A stretch of DNA of 64,000 nucleotides from contig VZSR01000690.1 of assembly GCA_013398615.1 (NCBI GenBank), positions 615,487 to 679,486 on the forward strand, in the 5' to 3' direction. Below, piece by piece: positions 33,640 to 47,587 of this stretch (the stretch's first letter is position 1; each line of letters starts with the position of its first letter). This DNA is from Brachypodius melanocephalos (lineage: Eukaryota; Chordata; Aves; Passeriformes; Pycnonotidae). The notes under the pieces were generated by a model that was not told the DNA's origin, did no database searches, and saw only the letters and a program-made list of their open reading frames with translations. Position numbers and translations under genes: made by a program.

Positions 33640-36600
33640 CTGTAAGATAAATAATCAATATAAATAAAATTACACACTTGACTTCACATAAATGGGAAAC
33701 TACTGTAGATTCAGAGCTGGGAGTACAGGTAAATTTGAAGAAATTTGTACTTTGCAGGTTTTTCAATGTCTTCAGACTAAGACTTCTTTTTCAAGTGTGA
33801 GAATGAAGTCAAAGGATTAGCTTATGTAACAGTCTTCAGGCACAGCTCACATATCAAAGGAGAAGCAGTTTTGCAGGATAATTGCCAGTCATCAATACAA
33901 ACAGCAGAAGACTTCTATTTTATATACAGAGACATTTCTAGTACACTGAGTGTTTTGGTAATAAAATCTTGGAGATTATAAGAAATTACTGTCTCAGTTA
34001 ACATTCATTTCCATGTGGTAACCACTGCATCATATTCTGCATATGTTTTCCTTACGGAGCAGAAACCAAATAATTACTGTGACTATTGGACTGTGGGTTT
34101 TCTGAGTGAGTTGCCAGGATATGCACGTGAACAACTTCCATTTAAGTTCTGGCATTTTCAATTAAATCACACTTTTAGTGGAAAATATTAGCTTTCTATC
34201 ACTCCCTAGCCCCCAAAATTTCAACAAAAACACAAAGAATTTCCCATCCACCACTGAAATGTATCCAGTGAAAATTCCAAAATTTATGGGGTTTTGCTGA
34301 AGAGAAATAATCCATGGAAAAATTCAACTAAATTTTCATTTGTATTTATATATATTTTTATAAAGAAAAATATTTTCTGGTTCTTTCTAACAACACAAAT
34401 ATAAATGCACTAAAAATATTAAAGTAAAAACATGAAGCCCATTACAATATTTATCCACATTGAGATGCTACTGTGCAAAGACGTAACATGCAGTTGTTAA
34501 TTGTGCAAGGTACAAATATTAAAACTAATATGTTTTCATTCTTCAAATACTATTTATATTTGAAGAAATGCCTGACTGATAAACAGAATTCGTTTGCAAT
34601 GCCAAATCCTCAGAAAAGCCCTGAGGCTCCAGGCATGGGGAGAAATCCCATTAGAATGGAGTACGATAGATACTGCATGAAATACAAACATACTATTTCA
34701 TGTTAGACATTTTTGAAACTTTGATTATCTCACTAAGATCAGATGAGAGTTATTGCAGAAAAGGCATTTTCTGTTTCCTGGTTCATATTGGATCTGGTTG
34801 AGATTTTCACATATAAAAACTACTATAAATGCCCATATTTTTGTAACACATCTCTTTGTCTTGGTTAAGGAACTATGATTTTTCTCCATCTTGAGAAGTT
34901 AAATATATGACAGGAAATAATTAAGTAGAGTGATACAAACAATGCTTTGCTTATTATGAAACTACCATTTCTCTCTGATACACACAGCTATAACATCACC
35001 CCATTACTGGAGAGCGGATATGTGACTTGTTATGGTATAATTTTTATTTCCATATGGAAAAAAAATTAATATTGCAACTGCTAAGTGTGTGCATGAGAGA
35101 CAAGAGCATTTGGTAGGACAAATGGTGGCACTGCCAATACATAGTTCCTCTCTCCATTCCCTGTTATCACTTTGCTTTACTGAAAATATTTATCTAGTTA
35201 AAGCATCAGTGCATCTGTTCTTCATCTGGATTAACCAATCACTGGGTATGAGGCTCCAGGCCTCATAGGAAGACAGGAAGACCTATAAACCCCCAAGAAG
35301 GAAACCAGATTCACAAGAATTAATAGCCTGGTTCACAAAAGCTTTTATGTCCTGAAATCCTGCTTTCAGTCCTTCTGATTAAATATTAGCTGATTAGTCC
35401 TTCCTTAAGTATTAGCTTTCACGTTTGTCAGATTCTGTGCTGCTTAGGTGTATAGTTCAGAGCCTCGTATTAAGTGCCAATAAGCTCTCTTCACAGAGTA
35501 GGTAGATAAATTCTTTTCCTGCTGAAGACCAAGGACAACCTTCAGCCCAACAGCATAAACAATGGTGGACTGAAGGGAGGAACAGGAAGGATGAGACCTC
35601 ACAACCTGAAGCTGTAATTGGACAATTAAATGCCAATATGCAAATAGATCAAAACTTATAAAAATGCAACATCTCGTGACCAGTGAGCCATTTTGTGACC
35701 ATTCATTGTCCACCTTCAGTGTAGCCCTGGTCAGGCCCCATCCTGCCCAAGACGTATCCTAGAGGCCTTTTAATAAATACCTACTTTGTTCACTAGCTCT
35801 GTCCAGTCTTTGTTTCAAGTCAGCCTTCCCAAGGTATTACTTCAGTAAATAGCTAAGGGCACTGTATGACAGTGGGGGCTTAATTGCTCTGGATTGCAAT
35901 CTGTCCATGGAGGTAGACATGTTATTTGTTATGAGCTGAGCTTTCAGACTAGGAAAACAGAAAGAAAAAAGACAAAACACTATTTTTCACAGTAAATGAA
36001 CCTACCCCTGCATGATTTATCATTCCTTAGTCCCATCTAGTGGTCAAAAAAGATTTGTAGGACTTGTAATAGATGCAGTTACAGCAGTGAAACACAATGC
36101 TGGCTACCTTTGGCAACATTACAAGAGTTTTTAATAATAAACCATCCATATATTTTGCCACATCAGGAACCCATCTAACTGCCATGTGAAGTGTAATATA
36201 TAAGTAACACTTGAATAATGCTGAGATGCTATGAGATGCTATGAGGTATTTATTGAAAGCTTCTCACACCTGTCTTTTTAGTGTCCTCATCTCTTCCCTG
36301 TACTGTACTCTTATCAGTAGTGCTATAAATATTTTCATACTGGGGCATTTAGCAACCCTGAATCCCTAGCACAAATATGGGTTTGTTCTCTTGGATAAAG
36401 GCTGCCGACTCCTTTGCTCAATGACCATGTCATTAAAAATAATTACTCCTCCACTTTTAACTTGTGACTTCATTCAAGATGTGGCATTGAGTAACTAGGG
36501 CTCTTTACTCAGCATGTGAAAAAAAGGTGAAAGAGAAACAAATGGTAGGAGCTTTTTTCCCCTATGGAAGTGAGATGCCATGTTTGCAAATTTTGTCATA

Positions 36601-37433
36601 ATATATTTGGATAAAAGACATATGCCATGTCTGCACACTGTAAATATGGTATCCAGTCAAGAATGCACTGTACAGCATTGTAGCAGGATGCTCTGCCTGA
36701 GTGGGGGTAAAATAGCTCAAACTAAACCCTATTTGTGAAAGTTGCATATGATGGATGGAGAAGGGTGGTCATGCTGCCTTTGGTGTTAAAAGACTGCTCA
36801 GGCTGACTCATCAGTCCCAAAGGTGAACATTCTGACAGCATTTCCTGACAAAAACTGGTACCAGTGAGGATGTGACAGGCCAAGTTCCTGATAAAGCAAT
36901 CAACAAGTGATACAGGTAACTTGTCTAAAGCTGCTGAGCTGGCACAGCTAGCCTAGAAACACGAGTGTCAGTTGATCACTTTATACTATAAAAGCTCAGT
37001 CCCACTTTTTATCAGCATGGACTTCTAACACACCACTTCCAGGACAGTCTGGAGAGTCTTCCCTTGAGTGGAGATGTCCATCAAGGTTTCTCCTTGAGGC
37101 TGAACAAAAGAGATTTGCCCACAGTTATCGCTATGAGGGAGTACACATATATAACCTTTAGACAAAAACTGTTGACCCAGTCAGGGCTAGAATTGGATCT
37201 AGTTGCACCTAGACTCCTCTCTGAGAGGAAGTTTAAAAAGTGAGGGAGTCCTTTCTGAACCTCCTAACTCAACAAAAGGGTCTTCTTTATAAACCTCATT
37301 TGAAGCTTCCATTCTGCCCATGGCTGTGATGCAAAATCATGCACAAAAGCCCATACCACACTCAGAATAAAATAGATACAAAAAGGAATGTGCTGTCAAG
37401 CAGGAAATCAGTCAAAATAAGGATGAGTTTTAC
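33640..37433 (-). other. ITGA9: ITGA9 intron, 3.8 kb
   Basis: It contains one LTR (about 35390-35840). A short tandem duplication (GAGATGCTAT twice) is at about 36223-36244. I see nothing else recognisable. Confidence 0.85.
35390..35840 (+). repeat. Solo LTR (approximate limits)
   Basis: Promoter and polyadenylation layout of a retroviral LTR: octamer-like ATGCAAAT (about 35638), TATA box (TATAAA at 35657-35662), a CCATTTTGTGACCATTCATTGTCC R-type region, AATAAA at 35772-35777 and a U5-like CTCTGTCCAGTCTTTGTTTCAAGTCAGCC. The ends are not resolved and no target duplication was found. Confidence 0.6.
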
Positions 37434-37542
37434 CTGCAGTGTGAAGTTGAGAGACTGGAAAAGGCATTCATGGTTTTCCAACTGAACAAAGTTGGACGCT
37501 TCCACAGAATCACCGTAGAAAAATGAAGTAGGGAAGACTTCT
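37434..37542 (-). CDS. ITGA9: ITGA9 calf exon (EVFPTSFFYGDS...)
   Basis: This 109-bp exon starts with one base that completes a Gly codon from the previous exon, followed by 36 codons. The acceptor is GTCTTACAG and the donor CAG|GTAAAA. It encodes EVFPTSFFYGDSVEAS, the single Cys in NHECLFQ, and an N-F-T sequon near the end (SLNFTLQ). It matches the mammalian alpha-9 segment at the calf-1/calf-2 junction and runs in phase 0 into VYNAGPS. Confidence 0.95.
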
Positions 37543-40246
37543 CTGTAAGACCAAGATACAGATTTAGTAAGCTAAATTTGTGACCAAAATGAAGTATGTT
37601 TCTGTCTAGCTGAATTGCACCCCTTGCTTTCTAATCATGTGAAATTCTATGGGACCATTTTGCACCTAATCTATTTTTTGTGATTTCATTTACTCTTGGC
37701 AACATTAGACTACACAAGCAACATCTCAACTGACCTGGGTTAACATCCCACCAATGAAGCAGACTTCTTTTGATCACTTATCCCTTTTTCTCCCTTCCTA
37801 TCACAAATTCTCCTCTCTGGGGTCGCCTGCCACGGATGATTTGTGCAAGTCCCCTAGCTTGGATTAACACAGGAAATCATTGCAGTACCAAATCTGAAGA
37901 AACAATATCTAAGAGGAATACTTTAAGCTACATATTCACTATTCATTTCAATTTTATTTAATATTTATATAGCATTTCAGGAATAAACCCTTGGTTAATT
38001 ATTTAAGTTTTAATACCTTTATCATTAGCAGATGATTAAAGGAAAGATTAGAGGGGTATAACCTGCTTTCAACTACAGTGGAGTAGTCCAAGTTTCCTCA
38101 ACCACTCTTATAATCTAATCACACAGTAAAATGCAGTAGGATTTTATCAGAAATTACTTGGAAGCACAACACAGCACCTGAAAATCCTTCAGAAGAGGAC
38201 TAGGAGTGCTTTAAGCATCCTTTATGTCTCCTTCTAACCTCAGGCTTCTCCACTGTCAGGAAAGGGTCCTAGTGTAATTTCAGACAAATCTTAGTTCTCC
38301 CTACTGCCTAAAACTTCAATTCCTTCACAGGTTGTCCTTTGGAATCAGAACATTTTGAGACAGGATTTTAAGCCTGTTTAGATAAATTTCCTTTTTTTCC
38401 TTCCTGCATTCTGTGCCAGCAATTGCTAGGGGGAAACAGTGAAAGACAGATTTTCTCCTCCCATTTACAGTGTCATACCAGAAGGCTTCTCCCAAATATG
38501 GTACAAGCCATTCTGGGCTATTTATAACCAGGAATGAAGTTTGCTCCTCTAGATTCAAATGTAGGACAATTAAGCTAATAAAAGTATCTTCAAAAAGATA
38601 CTGTCCAAAAAAAAAAGAGTATTACTAATATTACCATGCCTGGGAACCTCCAATAACCCAAACTTTTCTCTGGCCATTGGATTTTTCTGTGAACTTCAAT
38701 TAACTAAGCCTTGTCTATGAGAAAGAAAAGTATAATCCACAAAGGCACTTTGGTGGGGCTTATAAATTCAGAGACCTTGTGCTTTAAAAAAGTACATTCT
38801 GATGAGAAAGAAGAGAAACCAATTTTTGTTATGTTTTGGCATGCAGTAATAGGTAACAAACAGAGACCTAAAGACACAGATGAAAGCATTCATATCTGTA
38901 AATCTGAATAAAAATCCATCTATATCAAAGCATCAATAAACAATTTCTAAAGAATTTGTAACAATGAGAGCATTCAAAAACTTCCAGAGCAGGCTGCTGA
39001 GACTGTACTCTCAATACAGAGATTTTTGTCCTTGTTAGTCATCCTGTGAGGTTTGACAGTGCACTGCCTTTCTCTGAGCAGGCTCAAACATACCTTTTAC
39101 TCCTTCTGACTGCTGTGGCAGTAATGAGGGATTTTATTTCTATCCAACAAGATGAGCTTTATAAGGCAAAACCCAGTCTAGGCCTTGAATCTGAGTTTAT
39201 TCAGCTTTTCAATCAAACCACATCAGTGCAGGTTAACTTTTTCTACACATGTAGCAAACACAGTGGTCAAGGGAATATTTGACTTCTGATGCAAACCTCC
39301 ACTGGTTATTTAGACAATACCTGTAGTCTGCAGGTTGCCATAGATGGTGGCTAAAACAGACACTGACCCTCTTGGGACACTATTGATGAGTTTTTGCTTT
39401 CCCAGTTTAGGAATTATTGCCAGCTTTCTCAGTCTACACAAATAGTAATTCATCTTCAGTGACCAGGTCCTCCAATTCTGACTCAAAGCACTGGTTATGC
39501 TAAAGAATGTTTAGAATGACCACAAATCTTTCATTCTAGGCTTAAAATTGTGATGCCAAGTGGAAGGGAAGAGCCTTAAGTACAAAGGCAGGAACTCATA
39601 CACATGCAGCCTTAGGGAGAGGACACAATGGCTGTATGTTATACAAGTATTTCAGTCAAAAGGTGAGTGATGCTCCACAGTTGGTAGTCAGACGCCTCAC
39701 AGACTCAGGAATACAGGAAATAGAAAAAATAAACAGAAGCACAAGCAAATTCTGCTTGTGAAATTAAACAGAAAGGCAAACAGCTAGACTTCACCAACCT
39801 CCTTAAAATTCCAGAACATTTGACTATAACCTTTGGCCTGGTGACTCTCAACCATTTCCTTAAAGACATGCACTAAGGAACAAGATGTGGTTTACTTGTT
39901 CTTTTAAAATTTAAAGTCCATCATATCTACAGCATCACTGGAATTCAAGTACGATCACTAAAATACCTACTATAAATGTGATGGCAACTACTTAGCATTA
40001 ATTAGGAAGTAGTGAAAATGAGGTACAGTCTTGAAATTAATAAAATTTCCAGATCTTGAATGAGATTTTCTGAATGACCAGAGCCTGGGAAACAAGGAAA
40101 AAGCAACGGTCTGGCTCCATGTAAACAAAGAGAAGAATTAATTTTTTCACTCAAAGACACTCAGATGTAATTCTTAGGATGATGCTAATGCTGATAATGA
40201 TTATTATTATTGTTGGTTTTGTTTTCATTTGGTGGCTGATACTTAC
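37543..40246 (-). other. ITGA9: ITGA9 intron, 2.7 kb
   Basis: A+T-rich intron with no recognisable repeat family or gene. ORFs inside it lack family features. Confidence 0.85.
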
Positions 40247-40336
40247 CCACTGATGGATGAGTCCACTTCATGCATCAGGGGCACTGACAGGATTACAGTA
40301 TTATCGTGCAGACATTCAGTGTGTTCTAGGTTTCCA
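40247..40336 (-). CDS. ITGA9: ITGA9 calf-1 exon (GNLEHTECLHDN...)
   Basis: This 90-bp exon has one leading base completing a Ser codon, 29 codons, then two bases (GG) of a split Gly codon. The acceptor is TTTCTGACGTAG and the donor GG|GTAAGT. It encodes LHDNTVILSVPLMHEVDSSIS, in which VPLMHEVD is identical to mammalian alpha-9. One Cys (TEC) is at exon position 8. Both junction phases match the neighbouring exons, which supports the call. Confidence 0.95.
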
Positions 40337-43300
40337 CTACGTCAGAAAGGAAAAATAAACATACTGCAAATCAACAGCCTTTCCAATATTTCACAGTTTC
40401 ATGGTTACCACCTCTCTGCCTTGTACTCTGAGCCTCTCTGTTTGAGTGTTATCTGCTCCTTAAGAATGTTAACCCAGCCTTGGAGAGGGCACACACAAAA
40501 AGCATGAGTTTTGTGGCTGTGACATGAACAGGCTCATAACAAAAAGATGTATATTGGAACAAGGTGTGAATTCAAATGTCTGTGGGAAACTACAGCAACC
40601 ATCATACACAGTGGAGAGAAACAAGATGATTTAGACTTCCATGGAAGGGTTCATTTTCTTCCAGTCTGACTTCACGTCTCTTTGTGAGGCATATACACAC
40701 CTCACAGAGGGTCTTGACTCCCTAAATGAAAAAATGTTTTTAATGTACCTGCACTGTACTATAGCACCAATTTGCTGCCACTGCAAGCAGTCTTTCAGGC
40801 AAGACCCTTGTAGTGAACTGGCCATAACCTCTCAGCAATTCTACCCTCTCTTTCCCCCTCTTCTTGCTGCCAAAATGAAAGCACTTCTACTCTACATTGT
40901 CAAAGACAGTTGCCTCAGCCACTCAAAACCAAAAAGAAGAAAGAGAAAAGTGAGCAATTATCTCTCATTTGATTCAGTTTGTTTCAGTGTGAATACTTTA
41001 TGTATGAAGTCTGGGAAAAGTTCCTGTAATGCATGTCTGGCATGCAAACCTGCAACTATTCTAATTCTGATGAGGAGTCTGCATTTTGGGTGACAGCTCA
41101 GTACAACAGTCTTGAAAGATATGTTACATGTATTTCCAATTTCTTCAGCAGTGACACTGGAATCACTTTTGCTTTGCAGTTCATTGGATTTACTCACAAA
41201 TCAAACTGGCAAAACAAAAGATATGATCATATTATTTAAGGACAGTATCACTGAGGCAACAGCAGGCAGTAACATCCCAAGTGATACCATGAAGTTTATG
41301 AGTTGTTCAGATTACAAAAATAGAGCCTGCTGGCTAAATACAGGCTTAGATAGAGCTCAGCTTTCTGCAACTGACACATTGCCCATGTCTACTGATAAAG
41401 CTATGGTCCAGATAGAAAACCCCACAAATTTTCATTCCTGAGAAAGAACTCCACTTAATAAAAGCTTTTCCTCTGAATGAACTCACAGTAGAGTCCAAAA
41501 TGGAAACATTTCTCATCCAACATAAATACTGAGATACCATGGTGGCAAACAGAATAGGCAAGTAGAATTCTATACAGGGTTCATGGATATGTTCTTATCT
41601 GTTTCAAATGGAGTAAAAGTACTGTCAAAACATGAGAACACAAATCAGTGAATCTAGCTCTAAAAAAACAGTTCACACCTGGAAGCAAAGAAGAAGGTTG
41701 GTTTGTTTGTTTGTTTGTTTGTTTTTAAACAACCAAATAGTGTAAGAGCAATATAATGTAATGTTTAATTCTTTCTTTTATTGTTCCAATATTGAACCAG
41801 TCTCTTGTCACAGATTCTACTGCCAAATTTGCAGCTCAGGCTCATGTAGACACTTGAAGGGCGACACTTGCTTTCCCATGACAGCATGACGTAGCTTCCC
41901 AGTCCAGCTATTTCTGACAAACTAGCTCCAGTTCTGCGTGGAAACAATGTCTTTGCCTATGGCAGTTTAACTGCAGCACAGGTACTTTCTCTCAATTTCC
42001 TTATCATTGACTTCACCTCAAGGCTCCCTGCAACTCTTGTGGTAGAAAGATTTTGTTACACTCATTTGACAGTGAGGGAATTGAGCAATTTGCCAAAAGT
42101 TACAAAGAAAATGAGGGTAATAGGCACTGAGATCTGCACTGCTCTCTTTGGAGGTTCATCTAAATCCTTCAAAACGTAACTATCCTCTCTCAACCTTCTA
42201 CAGTGAGAAACTCTCTTGTAACACCTCTAAGCATTCGCTCAATGTGTAACAGTGTTTATTTCCTTGCTCATCTAAAGGCACAGACTAACACTTCTCACTG
42301 GTAGGATACATAAATATAAGAAGTAAGGTTACAGAGGGAAGTCCTGTGCTATCCAAGTTTGGAAGGCACTGGCTGTGCAAATTTAAAGCACTGTTGACCC
42401 ATCTTTGAACCAGCGGGCATCCACCTAGCAGATACTTATGTCTCTGACTGAGAAGCATTACAGGGTCATCTGAACACATGATGAACTTCTGATGGAGAAT
42501 AAAACTTCACTAACATGCAAGACATGGTGATGTCTCACTTTCAGTGTCTCATACCAGTCCTACGTGCTGCAGGATCTTGTTCCCACCTACAGCTGTTACT
42601 GCAGGGGAGGACTATGTCTTATGAGAGCAATCACTCAGCAGCTGCTACATCTTATCTCTCCTCTCCAGATTTTTGTAGAGGTGTCATCCCATTTGGGAAG
42701 AGAATTCAGCCTGAAGATCCTAATTTGGATACGTAAGGATATGAAGTTGGCTCATTTACACAGTACGTGAGAGGAGGAACTAGTCAAACATCCAACACAT
42801 CAAAGCAGCAGTTTATGGCCAATGTTAACACAACTATGCATTGGTTCCCATACAGACACTGACAGTGCTTGTGACTGAATTACCCATGCAGCCTGCTTCT
42901 TGTCTTAGAAGGCACAGAACATGTATCATACCTTTTATCCTGCCCAAGACAAAATGCCTATGCATGCATACTTGGCAACACCCTACTTCAATGTCTACCT
43001 CAAGTGCCCTTTGGGAAGTACCTTATCCAGATGTCTTCCACAGTCTGTCACAGCTCACTGAAGATCCAGAAGGGTGAAAAATAGATACATGACTTTAGAG
43101 CCTAACAGTGGGATCCTTGACCACCTGATTAAAGCATTTATCTTTTTTAGTTTGCATCCCAGCATGTTTATTTCATTCAAATGCTGGACCAAATGGGTCT
43201 ATCCTGTGTTGACCATCAATTGCAGGTGAGCTGAGGTTGATACATGGCCCAAAGAGATGGCCACTGAAACACAAGAGCCTTCCAACTGAGAGAATACAGA

Positions 43301-43537
43301 ATAATCCTTCAGAATTGCAACTGCCCGGCAAAGAAAACCTATGTATGATCCTACCTCATTTTTCAGGAAGCTTCAATACATAGTTCCTCTGCATCACCAA
43401 AATACATGCATTTAGCCCCAGTAATTTAACCTAATTTACTACATATCTACATATCATGCAATTGTCAAGCACACATAATGCACACTTCATATAACACAGA
43501 ATATCCAAGTCATCTAGACATATAACGGTCCCCTTAC
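40337..43537 (-). other. ITGA9: ITGA9 intron, 3.2 kb
   Basis: It contains a GTTT tetranucleotide array (41698-41726). A 150-codon ORF at 40641-41093 shows no recognisable domain and is probably chance. Nothing else is recognised. Confidence 0.8.
41698..41726 (+). repeat. GTTT tetranucleotide microsatellite
   Basis: About seven GTTT units lie in a row. Confidence 0.9.
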
Positions 43538-43617
43538 CTTTGGGCAGTGACAAGGAAGGTAAGTGTTTCTTCCTGCCCGGTCAAGTGGCTCGTGTCAAAG
43601 ATCACATTGAACTCATA
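43538..43617 (-). CDS. ITGA9: ITGA9 calf-1 exon (YEFNVIFDTSHL...)
   Basis: This 80-bp exon has 26 codons plus two bases of a split Ser codon. The acceptor is GTTTCTGCAG and the donor AG|GTAAGG. It encodes YEFNVIFDTSHLTGQEETLTF, and the VIFDTSHL core is the same as in mammalian alpha-9. The split codon is completed by the T that opens the next exon (Ser-Gly-Asn). Confidence 0.96.
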
Positions 43618-45029
43618 CTGCAGAAACAACAAAGCAGTATTTAGAGACACTGCATATTGTTTCAAAATGTATTTATTCTGAAACTATATTTCTATTTCTA
43701 TTTCTATTTATATTTATATTTCTTTGGACTAACTGTACAAAAGTACATTTTGATACATGTTAGAACACTTCCTCTACTGCAAATTAGCTTTTAAGTCTTA
43801 GTAATTGTGTTTCTCTTCAAATACTATAGGGTTTGGGTTTTCCTTCATTACGGGAAGGCCTTTACTAGAATTGCCATTCAAAGACATTTCTTGAGGAGAT
43901 CATCTGCCTGAGAATGAGACTTCCAAGACAGAAGGATCACTGCCTGAAACTATCTCAGCACCACTCTATACGATATTCAGTGATGAAGGGATCTTTTGGG
44001 GGAATAAAAGCCACACCACAGGCCTGCATGTGGAGTCTTGGAGCAAGTGGCACAAGCTAAAGCAGCATTCACAACACCCATCATAATGTGTGAAAACAGG
44101 TGCTAATTTTGAAATAAGAATTTTATTTTGATTAATAACTTCTCCATGTGATTTTTCTACCTAACTCCAAACCAGAATCCAGTGTCCAAATTCACTGTAA
44201 TTCCAATGGCTTATATTCTTATATTCTAGATAATATTTTGCTACTGCATGTAATTTTTCAATTCCATTTAAAATATTTTTTACTTTTTCAAAATAGCACA
44301 AAAGAGTCAAAAAATCAGAAAACAAATACTTTTATGTTGGATCAAAGGATACATCAATTCAAATGGAAAGGATTTGCTTTTGAAATTGAAACTTTCTGAA
44401 AAATTTCAGACTCATTTTTTTCATTTAAGTTATCCTCATTATATCCTTATATATATGTGTGTGTATATATATATCCTTAAGTTATTCCTCATTTTCTCAC
44501 TTTTATGGCTTGGTCATTTATATAGATCATTTTAGTGGCAGAAAGAACCCAGCTGGATTTTTAAACATTGAAAAAGTGTATCTTCTCTTACAGAACAAAA
44601 CCCTCTTTTAAAAATCTACCAGAAGACCATAAGATGAAAAAGCCATTAGTGCACTTTCATTGTCATTTACATCAATGCAGCTGCACTTTAATGTGAAAGA
44701 AGACAAAAAAACTCACATAGGCAATGTAAAATAGAGCATCCTTTTCTAATTTTCTGCAGAGGAAATATATAAGTTTTTCACAGCTGCAACTCTTGCACCA
44801 TTTTTCAAAGCCATTTTATTGCAGTGCCCAGGGCACTTGTTTTAGGCTCTGTCTGGTGGGAAAGAGGATAGCTAGTCTCTGTAACAGTGAAAGACCTGGA
44901 TATCTGGCTTAGCAAGCTAGAGAAAGTATCAATCACAGACATTTAACAGAGCACTTGTCTTTCTAGCCACTCCTTGGAGACAGAGGTAAATGAACCATTA
45001 ATCTGCAAATGCAAATACCACAATGTTAC
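43618..45029 (-). other. ITGA9: ITGA9 intron, 1.4 kb
   Basis: It contains a TATTTC/TATTTA hexanucleotide array (43686-43721) and a short TA/TG run (44446-44476). No gene is seen. Confidence 0.85.
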
Positions 45030-45116
45030 CCTAGATTTGGATCTCATGAAAGGAAATCCCACACTGCACTTGAGGAAATCTGACTCCAGTAACTCACAAG
45101 CAATGCCCAGTTCCTC
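45030..45116 (-). CDS. ITGA9: ITGA9 calf-1 exon (EELGIACELLES...)
   Basis: Twenty-nine codons lie between acceptor TTTTCTTGCAG and donor AGG|GTAACA, phase 0 on both sides. It encodes EELGIACELLESDFLKCSVG and FPFMRSKSR, matching mammalian alpha-9 almost residue for residue and joining directly to YEFNVIFD. Its two Cys, separated by nine residues, probably pair within calf-1. The donor departs from the usual GTRAGT consensus. This is the most upstream ITGA9 exon I can find in the window. Confidence 0.95.
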
Positions 45117-47587
45117 CTGCAAGAAAATAAAAAAGACCGTAAGATTACAGATGTGGGGAGAAAAAGAAGATTGCTAAGAAACAGCAACGTGATGAAGTAC
45201 TATAGAAAATTAAGTATTTCCCATCATAGCACTGTGTTGTACTTCCTCATTCCACATTAGTCAGACCAGCATTCGGAAGAAGACAGCCATCAGAACCTAA
45301 GCAGATCATGATGGAATACTGCATGACTCATCTAAGAGATAGACCATGAGGAAATACTGCATGGCTAAACACATTACAGTCAGAGGATCAGCCCAAATTC
45401 TTGGATAACTCAGTTCTTCCCTTTGTTTATTAAAAGAAAGCTTTCAAATGATCCAGAATATAGGTTTTCTAAGGTAGTTTTTCCAGGTACCTGTACTATA
45501 AAGAGAAAACAGTGTTGGGAGTCAGTGACCAAATCATGCCACACACAGACAGAGAAGAGAAGACAAAGTTAATCTGGTTCTGGTGACATTCAATGCCCTG
45601 ATCTCTTGCTCTGGTCCACAAGGTAAGTCATGCTGGTATAGATGCTAACCTTCTTTAGTGAGGCAGTGGTGGTGTAGATAAAGTAGAGGAATGAGCATCT
45701 CCTCATGCGAAACACTGACTATGGACAGTCAATAATTCAAATGCAAATAGTTAGAGCAGCCCTATCCTGCTTGACTGATGACTCCACTACAACAGAAATT
45801 CTTCTGGTGAATGGAGAGTGTTTCATTGCTCCATACAATAAGTGCCTAGCTCCAGATGAGCACGTTCCCATTACAAGATTATCAGCGAACAGTTTAATAA
45901 TCTGCCACTGTGGGCAAGTTTAACCTCACTAAACTTTAGGATTGTGATTCAGCTCTGGAATCTGATATACACTTTTACGAGTCACAGCAAGTGACTGCTA
46001 CGTGATTTACATGTCACTGCTCCCATGGCAGTAAAAGGATGTAGAAAACAGTTCAGATCAAATGCAGGTGTTTAATTTAGAATGGACTGGATACCTTTCT
46101 AGGCCCTACTGTTGATTAGATCATCACCTGAACTATAGTGCTTATGCTATGTGCTATAATACAAATGCCTAAATTTTAGATATCTCAATCTATAAATAAA
46201 TTTGTTCTAGACATGCAGCTGAGAATCTCTTCACTACAGAACATATGACTTATTTGACCTATTTTCAGTATTTACAGCACTTTTCAAAGCTCATGCTCGT
46301 GTACATTTCCTGAGTTATTTCAAATATGCACTTAAAAGTTACATTCTCAGCTGGAACAAGCACGAGGGGAAGGAGCTTCCTGAACCATGAACTTGGGTTA
46401 TAGGCATCTCCAGGAAATGCCTCTCTGCCTTCCACATTCTGACCTGAGCACAACATTAGTGCTCTACAGACATTTAGCTTCAAAATCATGGTTCAAATCA
46501 GGGCACATATTTCTAGAAAATGACAGATCAAATACTGTCTTTCTTACCTGACTCAGACAGTATTTCACTGGTTTCATGAGAAGCAAAAATGTAAGAAGAA
46601 AATCAGTGCACACCTGGATGCCTAATGGAATGAGATTACTGCAATACTACTAAATACCAGAGGAGTGGCCTTCCCATTCAGTTTCTCTATGGATTTGCTT
46701 CCTTGCAATCTTTAGTAGGCTTCCATTTCTGGAAATATGAAAGATGGCACTGCTTAGCAAATCAAATATCTAGCTTCAGTAGTACAGAGCTACCATCCAC
46801 ACATGTGTTAGATTTTCTCCTCTAAATGAACACATAATAGAAAAACCAGTGCTTCATGGGCAAAGCATCCCTTTCACTAGCCTTTTCCTCTCAGGAATCT
46901 GGAAGGTTCTCCAGTTTTATGAGTGATTGAGAGAACACAAAGTGTAAGCAGCTGCATAACCAAATGAAAAATTTCACAGGTGTTTCCTCTGAAAATATTT
47001 TTGGTTCCAGGTCGTCCAAATGTCCCTTGTTAACTGGGGCAAACTATGGACTCTCTTCCATCAACGCCTAGCCTGTGTTCTTTCAAGAGGGGTTTCTAAT
47101 TACATAAGTGTCCAGTATGGTGACAATGACCAGAGAGACCCAAGAGACTGTCTCCTCTCCTCAAGGCCATATCCCTTCAGAGATGTCGAAGACCAGGATA
47201 ATTGAGAAATCCCTCATACTGAAAAGAAGAAGAGCAGTCCTACTTCATTTTGCATATCAATGCCTTTGCAGACCAGACAGCTGCAAGGCAGATGCCCATG
47301 GTTTTGTTGCCTGTAAAAAGAAATGACAAGACAACGTTGAATCACTGCTTTTGCTGTTGTTGCTTGGAACAGTTTAACGGATGCAGGAAGATTGACTTAA
47401 ATGACTTTCTGGCTTTATTAGCACACTGTCCAGTTTAATGATTAATATTAATACAACATTACAGAAATTCAGAGTAGAGAGTATGACAAGGTCATTCCCT
47501 GAGAGGGTGGTTGATCACAGCAGCAGGCTCTCCAGAAAAGTGGTCAGGGGACCAAACCTGTCAGAACTCAGAAAGTAACTGGACAGT

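Noticed and set aside
40641..41093. 150-codon plus-strand ORF in an ITGA9 intron
   Set aside because: No domain, unremarkable codon pattern and no promoter or splice context. It is probably a chance opening opposite to the gene.
46265..46489. Minus-strand ORF with an ENVTFKC-like segment, checked as the missing upstream ITGA9 exon
   Set aside because: It does not align with the expected alpha-9 segment ending in a MWQK-type motif, and the frame is not bounded by matching splice sites.
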